This document shows positions 16,372-26,257 of a stretch of 64,000 bases of DNA, piece by piece. The stretch lies in contig NZ_JAUFPW010000012.1 in NCBI RefSeq assembly GCF_030409415.1, positions 62,001-126,000 on the forward strand. Direction: 5' to 3'. This DNA is from Pedobacter aquatilis. Its GTDB lineage: Bacteria > Bacteroidota > Bacteroidia > Sphingobacteriales > Sphingobacteriaceae. A model generated the notes under the pieces. It was not told where the DNA came from. It was given only the letters and a program-made list of their open reading frames with translations, and searched no databases. The stretch's first letter is position 1, and the number at the start of each line of letters is the position of its first letter. Both the position numbers and the translations under genes were made by a program.

Positions 16372-17133
16372 TTATCTTTTAAATGCTTTCACTCTTAGCC
16401 TTCTGTAATCTGCAACCCATTCTCCGTTGATGAAATAATTAGGTTTCAGTAGTTCAACAGCTAAATTTGTAATCGATTCAGCTTGTTCATTATTTAGGTT
16501 TTTAAAGGCATGTTGTGCAAATTGGTTTATCCAAACATACATACCTTCTTCGCCGATTAATTTTGTTGGTCGGTCGAATAACCAGGCTTGCTCCACTTCA
16601 AAACCTTTCGATTCCAGGAGTGATGTATATTCACTAATGGATGGGAAGAACCAATAATCTAGAATTACCTTATCAGCAAGACCTAATTTTTCTGCAGCAG
16701 TTTGTATCGCATCAGTAATGCCTTTCACATTGCCTTTGCCACCAAATTCTGCAACTAACCTTCCACCAGTTTTTAAGCTTTTAAACAATCCCTCAGTTAA
16801 AGCTTCCTGGTTTTCAATCCAATGGAAAGTAGCATTGCTGAAAATTGCATCGAAGTTTTGGTTGTAAGGAAGTTGAGTTCCATCAACAACTTCAAAGTTT
16901 AAGTTTGGATAAGCTGCTTTTGCATTCGCCACCATATCTGCTGATGCATCGGTTCCTAAAACTTCGGCACCACTTTCGGCAATTTGCGCAGCCAGCTGTC
17001 CAGTTCCGCACCCCACATCTAAAATGTATTCATTGGCTTTTGGCGCTAACCATTGCAAAACATCTGCTCCATAATTAGATACGAAGTGATGTTGCTTGTC
17101 GTATAATGTTGCATCCCAAACTATTTCTGGCAT
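16372..17133 (-). CDS. Class I SAM-dependent methyltransferase (trans-aconitate methyltransferase-like)
   Basis: The 253-residue enzyme starts at ATG 17133 (MPEIVWDATLYDKQH); an in-frame TTG seven codons upstream is less likely. SAM motif I is LDVGCGTGQLAAQIA (about residue 37), the acidic end of strand 2 is GTDAS, and motif IV is FDAIFSNATFHWI. The overall pattern (WDATLYDKQHHFVSNYG at the N-terminus, HWIENQEALTEGLFKSLKTGG) resembles trans-aconitate 2-methyltransferase relatives. The true substrate is unknown. It sits between leuC and leuD. Aconitase-type chemistry next to aconitate methylation is a tempting but unproven link. Confidence 0.85.
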   Translation of the reverse strand: MPEIVWDATLYDKQHHFVSNYGADVLQWLAPKANEYILDVGCGTGQLAAQIAESGAEVLGTDASADMVANAKAAYPNLNFEVVDGTQLPYNQNFDAIFSNATFHWIENQEALTEGLFKSLKTGGRLVAEFGGKGNVKGITDAIQTAAEKLGLADKVILDYWFFPSISEYTSLLESKGFEVEQAWLFDRPTKLIGEEGMYVWINQFAQHAFKNLNNEQAESITNLAVELLKPNYFINGEWVADYRRLRVKAFKR

Positions 17134-17246
17134 TTTTACTTGTTTTTTGACCAAGATTTACATGATTTGAGGATTTTAAGATTAATTTGCAATGCGATAA
17201 TCAATCATCCAATCATTTTATCTCAATCCTTTATTTATAAATTTGT

Positions 17247-17307
17247 CGTCATTGCGAGGAACGAAGCAATCTAATTAGCAGAGATTGCTTCGTTCCTCGC
17301 AATGACG
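17247..17307. repeat. REP-like perfect palindrome, 26-bp arms
   Basis: Arms 17247-17272 and 17282-17307 are perfectly complementary (they begin CGTCATTGCGAGGAACGAAG) around a 9-nt loop. It is located between leuC and the methyltransferase gene. Only minor differences separate it from the copy at 38578-38651. Confidence 0.95.
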
Positions 17308-17372
17308 AGTGGGTTAAGAATTCGTTATCTTTATTCTTTGCTCCTTCATCTTTGCTCCTCTATATTGCTCCT

Positions 17373-18785
17373 TTATACCTGCTCTTCTGTCAACATCTCC
17401 CTCACATCCGTAATCACACCGGTTACAGCAGCAGCGGCAGCCGTTAACGGACTCGCCAATAATGTTCTTGCATTTTGTCCTTGTCTTCCTTCAAAATTTC
17501 TGTTCGATGTAGAAACGCAATATTTTCCAGCTGGAATTTTATCCTCATTCATACCCAAACAAGCGCTGCAACCTGGTTCACGAAGTTGAAAACCTGCAGC
17601 TTCAAAAATTTTATCCAAACCTTCGTTTTTAGCTTGTAACTCTACTTGTTTAGAGCCTGGCACAATCCAAACGGTAACATTATCCGCTTTGCGTTTATCT
17701 TTCACAAAATCCGCAACTTCGCGTAAATCTTCAATACGAGAATTGGTACAACTTCCGATGAAAACATAATCAACTGGCTTGCCTATTAAAGAAGCATCAT
17801 CATCAAAACCCATGTAATCCAATGCTTTTTGATAAGAAAGCTTTTCCTTTTCAGGTTGTGCATTGGTAGCAGGAATATTTTCCTGGATACCCATTCCCAT
17901 TCCTGGGTTGGTGCCATAAGTAATCATTGGGGCAATATCTTCTGCTTTGAAAGTTAAAACACTATCAAATTTTGCATCAGCATCGCTGTATAAAGTTTTC
18001 CAGTAGGCCAAAGCTTTATCCCATTCTTCACCCTTTGGCGCAAATTCTCTACCCTTAATATAATCAAAAGTGATTTGGTCTGGAGCGATTAGGCCGCCTC
18101 TCGCACCCATTTCGATACTCATGTTGCAAATCGTCATTCGAGCTTCCATGCTCAAACTCTCTATTGCCGAACCCGCATATTCAATGAAATATCCGGTTCC
18201 ACCTGCAGCAGAAATCTGAGCGATGATGTAAAGGATAATGTCTTTTGCACCAACACCTTTTCCAAGCTCACCATTCACCTCAATTTTCATGGTTTTAGGT
18301 TTCGATTGCAATAAACATTGCGTTGCGAAAACCTGCTCTACCTGCGATGTTCCGATACCGAAAGCAATTGCACCAAAAGCGCCATGTGTAGAAGTGTGGC
18401 TATCACCACAAACCATTGTTTTTCCTGGTAGGGTAATACCCAACTCAGGGCCGATTACGTGTACAATGCCTTGAAACGGGTGACCTAAACCATAAAGTTC
18501 GATGCCAAATTCAGCACAATTTTTAGTAAGCATATCCACCTGGTAGCGAGAAAGCTCTTCTTTAATGGGCTGTAATTGGTTTAAAGTTGGCACATTATGG
18601 TCGGCTGTTGCCACCGTTTGCTTCGGACGAAAAACTGGCAAACCTCTTTTGCGCAAACCATCAAAAGCTTGCGGTGAGGTTACCTCGTGTATTAAGTGTG
18701 TATCAATGTATAAAATATCAGGAAATCCTTCTTCACTTTTTACAACGTGTGCATCCCAAATTTTTTCTACTAATGTTTTTGACAT
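17373..18785 (-). CDS. leuC: 3-isopropylmalate dehydratase large subunit
   Basis: LeuC carries the 4Fe-4S cluster of isopropylmalate isomerase. The 470-residue length is standard. Cluster cysteines lie in [14 protein letters not shown] and in the pair of [14 protein letters not shown]; active-site segments [13 protein letters not shown] and [21 protein letters not shown] are also clear. It follows ilvC by 98 bases, a gap that holds an inverted repeat, and precedes the methyltransferase gene. Confidence 0.97.
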   Translation of the reverse strand: MSKTLVEKIWDAHVVKSEEGFPDILYIDTHLIHEVTSPQAFDGLRKRGLPVFRPKQTVATADHNVPTLNQLQPIKEELSRYQVDMLTKNCAEFGIELYGLGHPFQGIVHVIGPELGITLPGKTMVCGDSHTSTHGAFGAIAFGIGTSQVEQVFATQCLLQSKPKTMKIEVNGELGKGVGAKDIILYIIAQISAAGGTGYFIEYAGSAIESLSMEARMTICNMSIEMGARGGLIAPDQITFDYIKGREFAPKGEEWDKALAYWKTLYSDADAKFDSVLTFKAEDIAPMITYGTNPGMGMGIQENIPATNAQPEKEKLSYQKALDYMGFDDDASLIGKPVDYVFIGSCTNSRIEDLREVADFVKDKRKADNVTVWIVPGSKQVELQAKNEGLDKIFEAAGFQLREPGCSACLGMNEDKIPAGKYCVSTSNRNFEGRQGQNARTLLASPLTAAAAAVTGVITDVREMLTEEQV

Positions 18786-18805
18786 TTTATTATGTATTTA
18801 ATGTT

Positions 18806-18871
18806 GTCAGTCTGAACTTGTCGAAGATTTTTTACGAATAAAAAGAATTCCTTCGACAAGCTCAGGATGAC
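18806..18871. repeat. REP-like inverted repeat, TTGTCGAA type
   Basis: Left arm 18806-18826 (core GAACTTGTCGAAG) and right arm 18851-18871 (core CTTCGACAAGCTC) pair over 21 bp with three mismatches. It fills the gap between ilvC and leuC, inside what should be one transcript, so it would form an intercistronic RNA hairpin. Confidence 0.9.
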
Positions 18872-18883
18872 ATTCTTTTTATT

Positions 18884-20365
18884 CTATGCAGTTTTAATTG
18901 CCTTCATTGCTGTCATCGCTTTGCGTAAAGTAGCACCAATTTGTTCTACCTCGTGCGAGCGGATAGCCTCGTTAATATCAATTAACTTTCTGTTATCAAC
19001 AGCGCCATCTTTGCCATCATTAAAGTTTTTACCCACTAAATCAGTATCTACTTTTTTCATAAAATCAGCTAGTAATGGCTTACAAGCCTGGTCGAATAAA
19101 TAACAACCGTACTCAGCGGTATCAGAAATTACACGGTTCATTTCGAATAATTTTTTACGGGCGATGGTGTTCGCAATTAGCGGCGTTTCGTGTAAGGATT
19201 CGTAGTATGCGGATTCTGGTTTAATACCCGCCTGAACCATTGTTTCGAAAGCCAGTTCAACACCCGCACGTACGAAAGCAACCATTAACGTATAATTATC
19301 AAAGTACTCTTGCTCGCCAATTTTAACATCACCAGCAGGCGTTTTTTCAAAAGCAGTTTCACCAGTTTCAGCTCTCCATTTTAATAGGTTTTTATCGCCA
19401 TTAGCCCAATCTTCCATCATGGTACGGCTAAATTCGCCACTCATAATATCGTCCTGGTGTTTTTGAAATAACGGACGCATAATGTCTTTCAATTCTTCCG
19501 AAATTTCGAAGGCTTTAATTTTAGCTACATTGCTCAAACGGTCCATCATTGCCGTAATACCACCTTGCTTTAAAGCTTCGGTAATAACCTCAACACCGTA
19601 TTGAACCAATTTAGAAGCATAGCCTGCATCGATTCCTTTTTCTACCATTTTATCAAAAGATAGGATAGAACCTGTTTGCAATAAACCACAAAGAATGGTT
19701 TGCTCGCCCATTAAATCAGATTTAACCTCAGCCACGAAAGATGATTTTAAAACGCCAGCTCTGTGACCACCAGTACCCACGCAATACGCTTTAGCCTGTG
19801 CTAAACCTTTACCTTGAGGGTCGTTTTCTGGGTGCACAGCAATTAAAGTTGGTACGCCGAAACCACGCACATATTCTGCTCTAACTTCGCTACCCGGACA
19901 TTTTGGGGCCACCATAATTACCGTTAAATCTTTACGGATTTGCATACCTTCTTCCACAATGTTGAAACCATGAGAGTACAATAAAGTAGCGCCATCTTTC
20001 ATTAAAGGCATAATTGCATTCACAACAGCAGTATGTTGTTTATCTGGTGTAAGGTTAATTACCACATCAGCAGTAGGAATTAATTCTTCGTAAGTACCAA
20101 CTGTAAAGTTGTTTTCGGTTGCATTTTTCCAGCTGTCTCTTTTGCCTTCAATCGCCTCTTTGCGCAACGTGTAGCTTACATCTAAACCACTATCTCTTAA
20201 ATTTAAACCTTGATTTAAGCCTTGTGCGCCGCAACCTACAATTACCAGTTTTTTGCCTTTTAATGCGCTAATGCCATCTAAAAATTCGTTGCTGTCCATG
20301 AAATCGCAAACACCAAGCTGGTTTAATTTTTCTCTAAGAGGTAATGTGTTAAAATAATTTGACAT
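18884..20365 (-). CDS. ilvC: Ketol-acid reductoisomerase, long (class II) form
   Basis: IlvC isomerises and reduces acetolactate or acetohydroxybutyrate with NADPH, the second common step to valine, leucine and isoleucine. At 493 residues it is the long form known from E. coli and plants rather than the 330-residue short form. The Rossmann motif is [20 protein letters not shown] (near residue 40), with [16 protein letters not shown] supplying cofactor-binding residues. A duplicated C-terminal helical knot region follows (about 210-485). It lies between the DinB-like gene and leuC. Confidence 0.97.
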   Translation of the reverse strand: MSNYFNTLPLREKLNQLGVCDFMDSNEFLDGISALKGKKLVIVGCGAQGLNQGLNLRDSGLDVSYTLRKEAIEGKRDSWKNATENNFTVGTYEELIPTADVVINLTPDKQHTAVVNAIMPLMKDGATLLYSHGFNIVEEGMQIRKDLTVIMVAPKCPGSEVRAEYVRGFGVPTLIAVHPENDPQGKGLAQAKAYCVGTGGHRAGVLKSSFVAEVKSDLMGEQTILCGLLQTGSILSFDKMVEKGIDAGYASKLVQYGVEVITEALKQGGITAMMDRLSNVAKIKAFEISEELKDIMRPLFQKHQDDIMSGEFSRTMMEDWANGDKNLLKWRAETGETAFEKTPAGDVKIGEQEYFDNYTLMVAFVRAGVELAFETMVQAGIKPESAYYESLHETPLIANTIARKKLFEMNRVISDTAEYGCYLFDQACKPLLADFMKKVDTDLVGKNFNDGKDGAVDNRKLIDINEAIRSHEVEQIGATLRKAMTAMKAIKTA

Positions 20366-20781
20366 CGTTTTTATTGGTTAATTTCTATTTATTTATCGGT
20401 TCTTTTATTAGGATTCTCTGGATTTTAGGATTTTTAAGATACTCGTCTCCATTTTATTCGTCTTATTAATTTTGCAATTGTTCGTGTATTCCACCGCCAT
20501 GGTTCGTGTCTCCACGAAACATTTTTACTGTTCTTTTTTTTGGAAAAGCAAGTTTCTGTGCTTTTCGGTTATTTCAGTCCCGCTTTTCGTTGCAATCTTT
20601 TTTAACTCCTGTCATTCTGAGGAACGAAGAATCTGTTTCATCTGTTGCAGATGCTTCGTGCCTCAGCATGACAGATTATTCAAGGTTGCTGCTACAAAAG
20701 TATTATCACTTCAATCGGGTAGAAAACTTCTGTTCAGTGTTCAAAACCCTCATTCATTTTCCATCCCACATCTTCCATCAC
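20366..20781. repeat. 416-base spacer with a long composite repeat (about 20545-20730)
   Basis: No supportable gene. The plus-strand frames that cross it contain the inverted repeat itself and run into the antisense of the DinB-like gene. The repeat holds a spacer part (TTTTCGGTTATTTCAGTCCC, then GCTTTTCGTTGCAATC), then arms 20610-20635 and 20648-20673 (TGTCATTCTGAGGAACGAAG / CTTCGTGCCTCAGCATGACA), then a tail including CAAGGTTGCTGCTACAAAAG. A near-identical series is at 36445-36630. ilvC lies downstream in transcription, so this could also hold an internal promoter. Confidence 0.8.
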
Positions 20782-21243
20782 TTAAACAAGCTTTCTCAAA
20801 GCCAAGGCATAACCCAAATGCAGGTTATCATGGCCGATGGTTGTTGTTAAAACTTCTTCAATACTATTTATTTCTGCACCATAAGTAGCAGTTGAGTAGG
20901 GCGTAATCGAAATAAACTTTCCATTCGCATAATCTTCCTCTATCTTCTTAATGCTATCTAAGGCAATGTTTTTCAATTCAGCAACCTCTTCGGTAGAAAC
21001 TAAATAAGTCGGTTTAGTGTCTTTCTTATAACTCTCCACAAATTTAACTGAGCTGGCATTTTCTAAAATTCCAGTTCTGACGTAGCAAAGTGTTTGCGTG
21101 CTCACCACAATATGACCAAAATTCCAGATAATGTTGTTGTTAAAGCCCTCAGGAATTTTATTCAATTGCTCGTTGCTTAAACCATCGATTAATTGAATAA
21201 AGGCCTTTCTCGAGTTAATTATAAATTCAAATACTTGTTTCAT
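20782..21243 (-). CDS. DinB-like four-helix-bundle protein
   Basis: The 153-residue protein fits the DinB/YfiT-like metalloenzyme superfamily: four helices with a metal-binding histidine triad, here likely the His of WNFGHIVVSTQT near residue 44 and the two in TTIGHDNLHLGYALALRK near the C-terminus. Such proteins are often thiol transferases or stress proteins; the substrate is unknown. It lies between ilvN and ilvC and does not belong to the pathway; composite repeats flank its 3' side. Probably an inserted passenger of the operon. Confidence 0.8.
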   Translation of the reverse strand: MKQVFEFIINSRKAFIQLIDGLSNEQLNKIPEGFNNNIIWNFGHIVVSTQTLCYVRTGILENASSVKFVESYKKDTKPTYLVSTEEVAELKNIALDSIKKIEEDYANGKFISITPYSTATYGAEINSIEEVLTTTIGHDNLHLGYALALRKLV

Positions 21244-21327
21244 TATTATATGTTCTAGGTGGTATGTTGTAGGTTATACGTTTTTACAGCAACGTAAAAC
21301 GTACTACTTAAAACTTACAACTTATGC

Positions 21328-21966
21328 CTACATCGTAAATATCTTCTCACCCTTATCTAAAAATTCATTTTCAACCAGTTCTTCTCCAGGTTCGAAGGCT
21401 TCAAATTCTTTTAATTTTTCGTGGAAACCGGCACTGTCTTTAATAATCGCAACTCTAGCCGAACGCACAAATTCAATCAATTCATAAGGCTCTAAAGCTT
21501 TTACTAAAGCATCGGTTTCTTCTCTGTGACCCGTTACAGCGAAAACGGTATAATCTTTACGAATTACAACTGCACTTGCACCATATTGTCTTAACAATCT
21601 TTCTACAGTTACTTTCTCTGCAATCTCATCAGTTGATACCTTGTAAAGTGCCAATTCCTGCCAGATAATTTCCTCGTTCGTATTAAAATATACTTTCAAA
21701 ACTTCCACTTGCTTTTCAATCTGACGTGCAAGTTTGCGCACCACATCGTAGCTTTCAGTAATCACAATATTAAAGCGGTGAATCCCGTCAATTTCTGATG
21801 GAGAAGTATTTAAGCTCTCGATGTTGATTTTTCTCTTCGAGAAGATAATCGCAATCCTATTTAATAAACCGATACGATTTTCAGCATAAACCGTAATGGT
21901 GTATTCTTGCTTACCTTCAAAATCAGCTTTTGTTATTTTATGTTCTAATGTATTTTCAGTACTCAT
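21328..21966 (-). CDS. ilvN: Acetolactate synthase regulatory (small) subunit
   Basis: IlvN binds valine through its N-terminal ACT domain and activates and feedback-controls the IlvB catalytic subunit. The ACT domain is plain (YTITVYAENRIGLLNRIAIIFSKRKINIESLNTSPSE, from residue 22). The C-terminal half (about 100-185) fits the second small-subunit domain. At 212 residues it is longer than the 163-residue E. coli IlvH, with an acidic C-terminal extension (EFEAFEPGEELVENEF). It follows ilvB by 92 bases on the same strand. Confidence 0.95.
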   Translation of the reverse strand: MSTENTLEHKITKADFEGKQEYTITVYAENRIGLLNRIAIIFSKRKINIESLNTSPSEIDGIHRFNIVITESYDVVRKLARQIEKQVEVLKVYFNTNEEIIWQELALYKVSTDEIAEKVTVERLLRQYGASAVVIRKDYTVFAVTGHREETDALVKALEPYELIEFVRSARVAIIKDSAGFHEKLKEFEAFEPGEELVENEFLDKGEKIFTM

Positions 21967-22058
21967 GTTTTTTGGATTAAGGATAAAGGAACAAGGATAA
22001 AAGACATAATGCTTGTACTTTTAATCTTTATTCCTTGCTCATTGTTCTTTTATCTTAA

Positions 22059-23804
22059 TTACTTTAATCTAATTTCGCTAACGCTCATTCCTTGCGGAAC
22101 CATTGGGAAAACGTTATTTTCTCTTCCAACCATCACTTCCAATAAGTAAGAACCTTCATGGTTAATCATAGTTTCTAAAGCAGTTTTTAAGTTTGCCCGT
22201 TCATCAACTTTGTTCGCTTCAATGTAATATGCCTTTGCTAAAGCCACAAAATCAGGACTGGTAATGTTAACTGAAGAATAACGCTTATCGTTAAATAATT
22301 CCTGCCATTGGCGAACCATACCTAAAAAGCGGTTATTCAAAATCAGGATTTTAACCGCGGCACCAAATTGCATAATGGTTCCTAATTCTTGTGGCGTCAT
22401 TTGGAAACCACCATCACCAATAATGGCGATAACCGTTTTATCAGGAGCGCCATATTTAGCGCCGATTGCCGCTGGCAAACCAAAGCCCATGGTGCCTAAA
22501 CCACCAGAAGTAATATTGCTGCGGGTATTATTAAATTTCGCATATCGGCAAGCCACCATTTGGTGCTGACCAACATCAGTAACGATAACTGCATCACCAC
22601 CACAAATTTCGTTGATGTTACGCAACACTTCACCCATTGTTATTTCTTCGCCACTTGGATAGAGTTCTGGAGTAATTACCTGGTCTATTTCCTGCTGGTT
22701 GTATTCGTTGAATTTAGAAACCCAATCATCGTGTTTTTTAGCTTCAATCAAGTTGGTTAATAGCGGTAAGGTTTCTTTGCAATCGCCCCAAACCCCAACT
22801 TCAGCTTTAACGTTTTTATCAATTTCTGCTGGGTCGATATCGAAATGAATTACCTTAGCCTGTTTTGCGTATTTATCTAAACGACCAGTAACGCGGTCAT
22901 CGAAACGCATTCCGATGGCAATTAAAACATCGCATTCGTTCGTTAAAACATTCGGGCCATAATTACCATGCATGCCCAACATACCAACATTTAAAGGGTG
23001 CGCTGTTGGAATTGCACCTTCGCCCATAATAGTCCAAGCTGCTGGAATGCCACTCTTCTCAATAAAAGCTTTAAACTCTTCTTCAGCCGTTCCCAAAACA
23101 ACACCTTGTCCGAATAATACAAATGGTTTTTTTGCAGCGTTAATTAATTTAGCAGCCTGCTCAATATATTCAACCCTAACTTCTGGTTTCGGGCGATAGG
23201 AACGTATGTGGTTACACTTTACATATTCAGGAAATTCCTCAATTTGTATTTGTGCATTTTTGGTAATGTCAATTAAAACAGGGCCTGGTCTGCCGCTTTT
23301 AGCTATATAAAAAGCTTTAGCCAAAACTTCGGGGATTTCTTTCGCATCCGTAACCTGATAATTCCATTTAGTAACAGGAGTGGTAATGTTAATCACGTCC
23401 GTTTCCTGGAAAGCATCAGTTCCTAATAGATGGGCAAAAACCTGACCAGTAATACAAACTAAGGGTGTACTATCGATTTGTGCATCAGCTAAACCAGTTA
23501 CCAAATTCGTTGCACCTGGTCCGCTGGTTGCGAAACAAACACCAACTTTACCACTGGTACGGGCAAAACCTTGTGCAGCATGAATACCACCTTGCTCATG
23601 GCGAACCAAAATGTGTTGCAACTTATCGGTGTAATCGTACAATGCATCGTAAATTGGCATTATTGCACCACCAGGATAACCGAAAATCGTAGTTACGCCT
23701 TCTTCAATTAGTCCGTTTAAAAGAACCTGAGAACCTGTTCCCTTAAACAGTTTTTTTGAGGTTTCTGCTTTTGCCTCCGTTTGTATTTCTTGTGCAGTTT
23801 CCAT
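22059..23804 (-). CDS. ilvB: Acetolactate synthase catalytic (large) subunit
   Basis: IlvB is the ThDP- and FAD-dependent enzyme that makes 2-acetolactate or 2-aceto-2-hydroxybutyrate from pyruvate, with or without 2-oxobutanoate. The 581 residues hold the usual three domains. The catalytic glutamate lies in LVRHEQGGIHAAQGFAR (about residue 69), and the ThDP/Mg motif is GDGGFQMTPQELGTIMQFG ending in ILNNRFLGMVRQWQ. The N-terminal about 20 residues are Lys/Glu/Thr-rich and not part of the fold. It lies just after the broken ORF6N gene and just before ilvN. Confidence 0.97.
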   Translation of the reverse strand: METAQEIQTEAKAETSKKLFKGTGSQVLLNGLIEEGVTTIFGYPGGAIMPIYDALYDYTDKLQHILVRHEQGGIHAAQGFARTSGKVGVCFATSGPGATNLVTGLADAQIDSTPLVCITGQVFAHLLGTDAFQETDVINITTPVTKWNYQVTDAKEIPEVLAKAFYIAKSGRPGPVLIDITKNAQIQIEEFPEYVKCNHIRSYRPKPEVRVEYIEQAAKLINAAKKPFVLFGQGVVLGTAEEEFKAFIEKSGIPAAWTIMGEGAIPTAHPLNVGMLGMHGNYGPNVLTNECDVLIAIGMRFDDRVTGRLDKYAKQAKVIHFDIDPAEIDKNVKAEVGVWGDCKETLPLLTNLIEAKKHDDWVSKFNEYNQQEIDQVITPELYPSGEEITMGEVLRNINEICGGDAVIVTDVGQHQMVACRYAKFNNTRSNITSGGLGTMGFGLPAAIGAKYGAPDKTVIAIIGDGGFQMTPQELGTIMQFGAAVKILILNNRFLGMVRQWQELFNDKRYSSVNITSPDFVALAKAYYIEANKVDERANLKTALETMINHEGSYLLEVMVGRENNVFPMVPQGMSVSEIRLK

Positions 23805-23825
23805 AATTATATTTTTACGGTTGTA

Positions 23826-24410
23826 TTATTCTTTAATCTTAAAGCCTATTCGCTCCCTATCTTTCCATTTCAATTGAGCAATCTTTTCATCGAGCATATT
23901 ATCCATTGCATCATAGAGTTCGTTTAGTTGAACATCATGTTCCCCAAGTCGCTCTTTTATTTCGAGCAGTTGTTCATTTAAGTTATTTTGTTTGAATAAG
24001 ATTTTTCTTACATCAACAAAAGCCCTCATAATGGCAATGTTCATATTTATTGCTTTGTCACACTTTTCAATACCCCACGTAACATGGCTACACCTTGTTC
24101 TGTAAAGGCGTAAGGCAATATTCTAGTGCCACCCCAACTTGATATCACAAATTGTGATATCAAGTTGGGGTCTTTTGTCGTCAATTTGTGATGACATATT
24201 TTGGTTGCTAACTTCAGTTTGTAAATTTTCAAACTCTTGCTTCGTAAGCTGAAACATGAAATCCTCAGGGAAGCGCTTTATATTCCGTTTTACTGCCTGA
24301 TTTAATACTCTTGTTTGAACTTCATACAATGAAGCTAGGTCGAAATCCAACATCACTCTCTCACCCCTAACTTCATAAATTCTACTTTCAATGCTTTTAA
24401 TAATTTGCAT
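23826..24410 (-). pseudogene. ORF6N-domain gene broken by two frameshifts
   Basis: Three consecutive frames together make one ORF6N/KilA-N protein. Frame 1 (24410 down) gives [20 protein letters not shown] and [19 protein letters not shown]. Frame 2 gives [21 protein letters not shown]. Frame 3 (23826-24044), the same phase as frame 1, gives MNIAIMRAFVDVRK and a coiled tail. The second break fits a 2-base gain: AGTGTGACAAAGCA where AGTGACAAAGCA would restore SDKAINMNIAIMRAF. The first needs the equivalent of one added base near 24175-24235. ORF6N proteins come from phage or mobile DNA; this one sits inside the ilv operon. A sequencing error at both places is possible but less likely. Confidence 0.82.
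24132..24170. repeat. Perfect 39-nt palindrome inside the broken ORF6N gene
   Basis: Arms CCCCAACTTGATATCACAA (24132-24150) and TTGTGATATCAAGTTGGGG (24152-24170) are perfect 19-bp complements around a single A. It overlaps the segment where the reading frame changes from phase 1 to phase 2. Unlike the dispersed repeats, I see no other copy in the window. Confidence 0.95.
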
Positions 24411-24488
24411 ATCGTTTTATGTTTAAATTTACTTAATAGTCAAGGGACGACTTTTATTCAGGCTTGTATCCACAAACCTTTGCTAATG

Positions 24489-26171
24489 CTAATATTCATC
24501 AGTTACACAGCCACTTGCTGCATCTGATACCGTTTTAGCATATTTATATAAAACACCTTTTTTAACTTTCAAATCAGGTTGAATGTATTTTTTTCTTCGC
24601 TCTGCGATAATTTCTTCGCTCACTTTTAAGTTGATGGTGTTATTTACCGCATCAATTTCAATCAGGTCGTCATCTTCAACCAAACCAATTAAGCCGCCTT
24701 TGTAGGCCTCTGGTGTGATGTGCCCAACCACGAAACCGTGTGTACCACCAGAAAAACGGCCATCAGTAATTAAAGCGATTGATTTGCCTAAGCCCGCACC
24801 AATAATTAATGAGGTAGGTTTTAACATTTCGGGCATTCCTGGCGCACCGACTGGACCTTCATTTTTAATTACAACAACATCACCAGGTTTAATTCTACCA
24901 GAAGAAATTCCTGCAACTAAGTCCTTTTCGCCATCAAAAACCCTTGCCGGACCTTCAAATTTCTCACCTTCTTTACCTGAGATTTTTGCAACTGAACCTT
25001 TTTCAGCTAAGTTTCCGTAAAGAATTTGCAGGTGTCCAGTGGCTTTAATCGGTTCGCTAAGTTTTTGAATAATTTTCTGGTCGTAATCCATAATCGATTT
25101 CATATCAGCTAAATTTTCAGCCATTGTTTTGCCCGTTACCGTTAAGCAATCGCCATGCAATAAACCTTCGTTTAGCAAGAATTTTAATACAGCAGGGATA
25201 CCGCCGTATTGATGTAAATCCTGCATCAAATATTTACCACTTGGTTTAAAATCTGCTAGAACAGGGGTGACATCACTCATGCGTTGGAAATCATCCTGTG
25301 TGATTTCTACGCCGATAGCTTTACCCATGGCGATAAAATGCAACACCGCGTTGGTACTTCCACCTAAAATGATAATCGCACGAATGGCATTTTCGAAGGC
25401 CTTTCTCGTCATGATATCAGATGGTTTAATATCCTTTTCCAGTAGTACTTTTATATATTTTCCAGCATCTAAACATTCTTGTTTTTTCTCCGCACTAACT
25501 GCTGGATTTGAAGAAGAATAAGGTAAACTCATACCCAAAGCCTCAATTGCCGAAGCCATGGTATTTGCGGTGTACATACCGCCACAAGCACCAGCGCCTG
25601 GGCAAGTATGTTTGATGATACCCTGATAATCATCTTCAGATAAATTACCACATATTTTTTGACCTAGTGCTTCAAAGGCCGAAACAATATTTAATTCTTC
25701 GCCCTTGTAATGGCCTGGCGCAATTGTACCACCATAAACCATAATCGATGGACGGTTTAAACGAGCCATTGCCATAATTGCACCTGGCATATTTTTATCG
25801 CAACCTGGAATAGAAATAATACCATCGTAATACTGACCGCCGCAAATGGTTTCGATACTATCGGCAATAACATCGCGGCTAACCAAAGAAAAACGCATGC
25901 CATCAGTACCGTTACTCATGCCATCGCTTACACCAATCGTATTAAAAACCAAGCCCACTAAATCATTTTTCCAAACGCCTGCTTTAACGTCTTTTGCAAG
26001 GTCGTTAAGGTGCATGTTGCAGGTGTTGCCATCGTAACCCATACTCGCAATACCGACTTGCGCTTTTGCCATATCCGCATCAGTTAACCCGATTCCATAA
26101 AGCATCGCTTGCGCCGCAGGTTGCGTTGGGTCTTGTGTAAATGTTTTACTGTATTTATTGATTTCGCTCAT
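24489..26171 (-). CDS. ilvD: Dihydroxy-acid dehydratase
   Basis: IlvD is the Fe-S enzyme that dehydrates dihydroxy acids to 2-oxo acids in valine and isoleucine synthesis. The 560 residues match the family. Cluster-binding cysteines are seen in [18 protein letters not shown] and [19 protein letters not shown]; the C-terminal signature is [24 protein letters not shown] with the active-site Ser. It follows ilvE by 86 bases and precedes the broken ORF6N gene on the same strand. Confidence 0.97.
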   Translation of the reverse strand: MSEINKYSKTFTQDPTQPAAQAMLYGIGLTDADMAKAQVGIASMGYDGNTCNMHLNDLAKDVKAGVWKNDLVGLVFNTIGVSDGMSNGTDGMRFSLVSRDVIADSIETICGGQYYDGIISIPGCDKNMPGAIMAMARLNRPSIMVYGGTIAPGHYKGEELNIVSAFEALGQKICGNLSEDDYQGIIKHTCPGAGACGGMYTANTMASAIEALGMSLPYSSSNPAVSAEKKQECLDAGKYIKVLLEKDIKPSDIMTRKAFENAIRAIIILGGSTNAVLHFIAMGKAIGVEITQDDFQRMSDVTPVLADFKPSGKYLMQDLHQYGGIPAVLKFLLNEGLLHGDCLTVTGKTMAENLADMKSIMDYDQKIIQKLSEPIKATGHLQILYGNLAEKGSVAKISGKEGEKFEGPARVFDGEKDLVAGISSGRIKPGDVVVIKNEGPVGAPGMPEMLKPTSLIIGAGLGKSIALITDGRFSGGTHGFVVGHITPEAYKGGLIGLVEDDDLIEIDAVNNTINLKVSEEIIAERRKKYIQPDLKVKKGVLYKYAKTVSDAASGCVTDEY

Positions 26172-26257
26172 TGTTATTAGTTGGTTGTAATGTTGTATTG
26201 TTTTAAGGTTGTAATGTTTTGCAATCTGGCTTGTTACTTGATTCTAGCCACTTGATG

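Noticed and set aside
20472..20888. Plus-strand frames of 138 and 114 codons in the ilvC/DinB gap
   Set aside because: They read through the composite inverted repeat and into the antisense of the DinB-like gene. The peptides are Cys/Phe/Ser-rich and similar to no fold.
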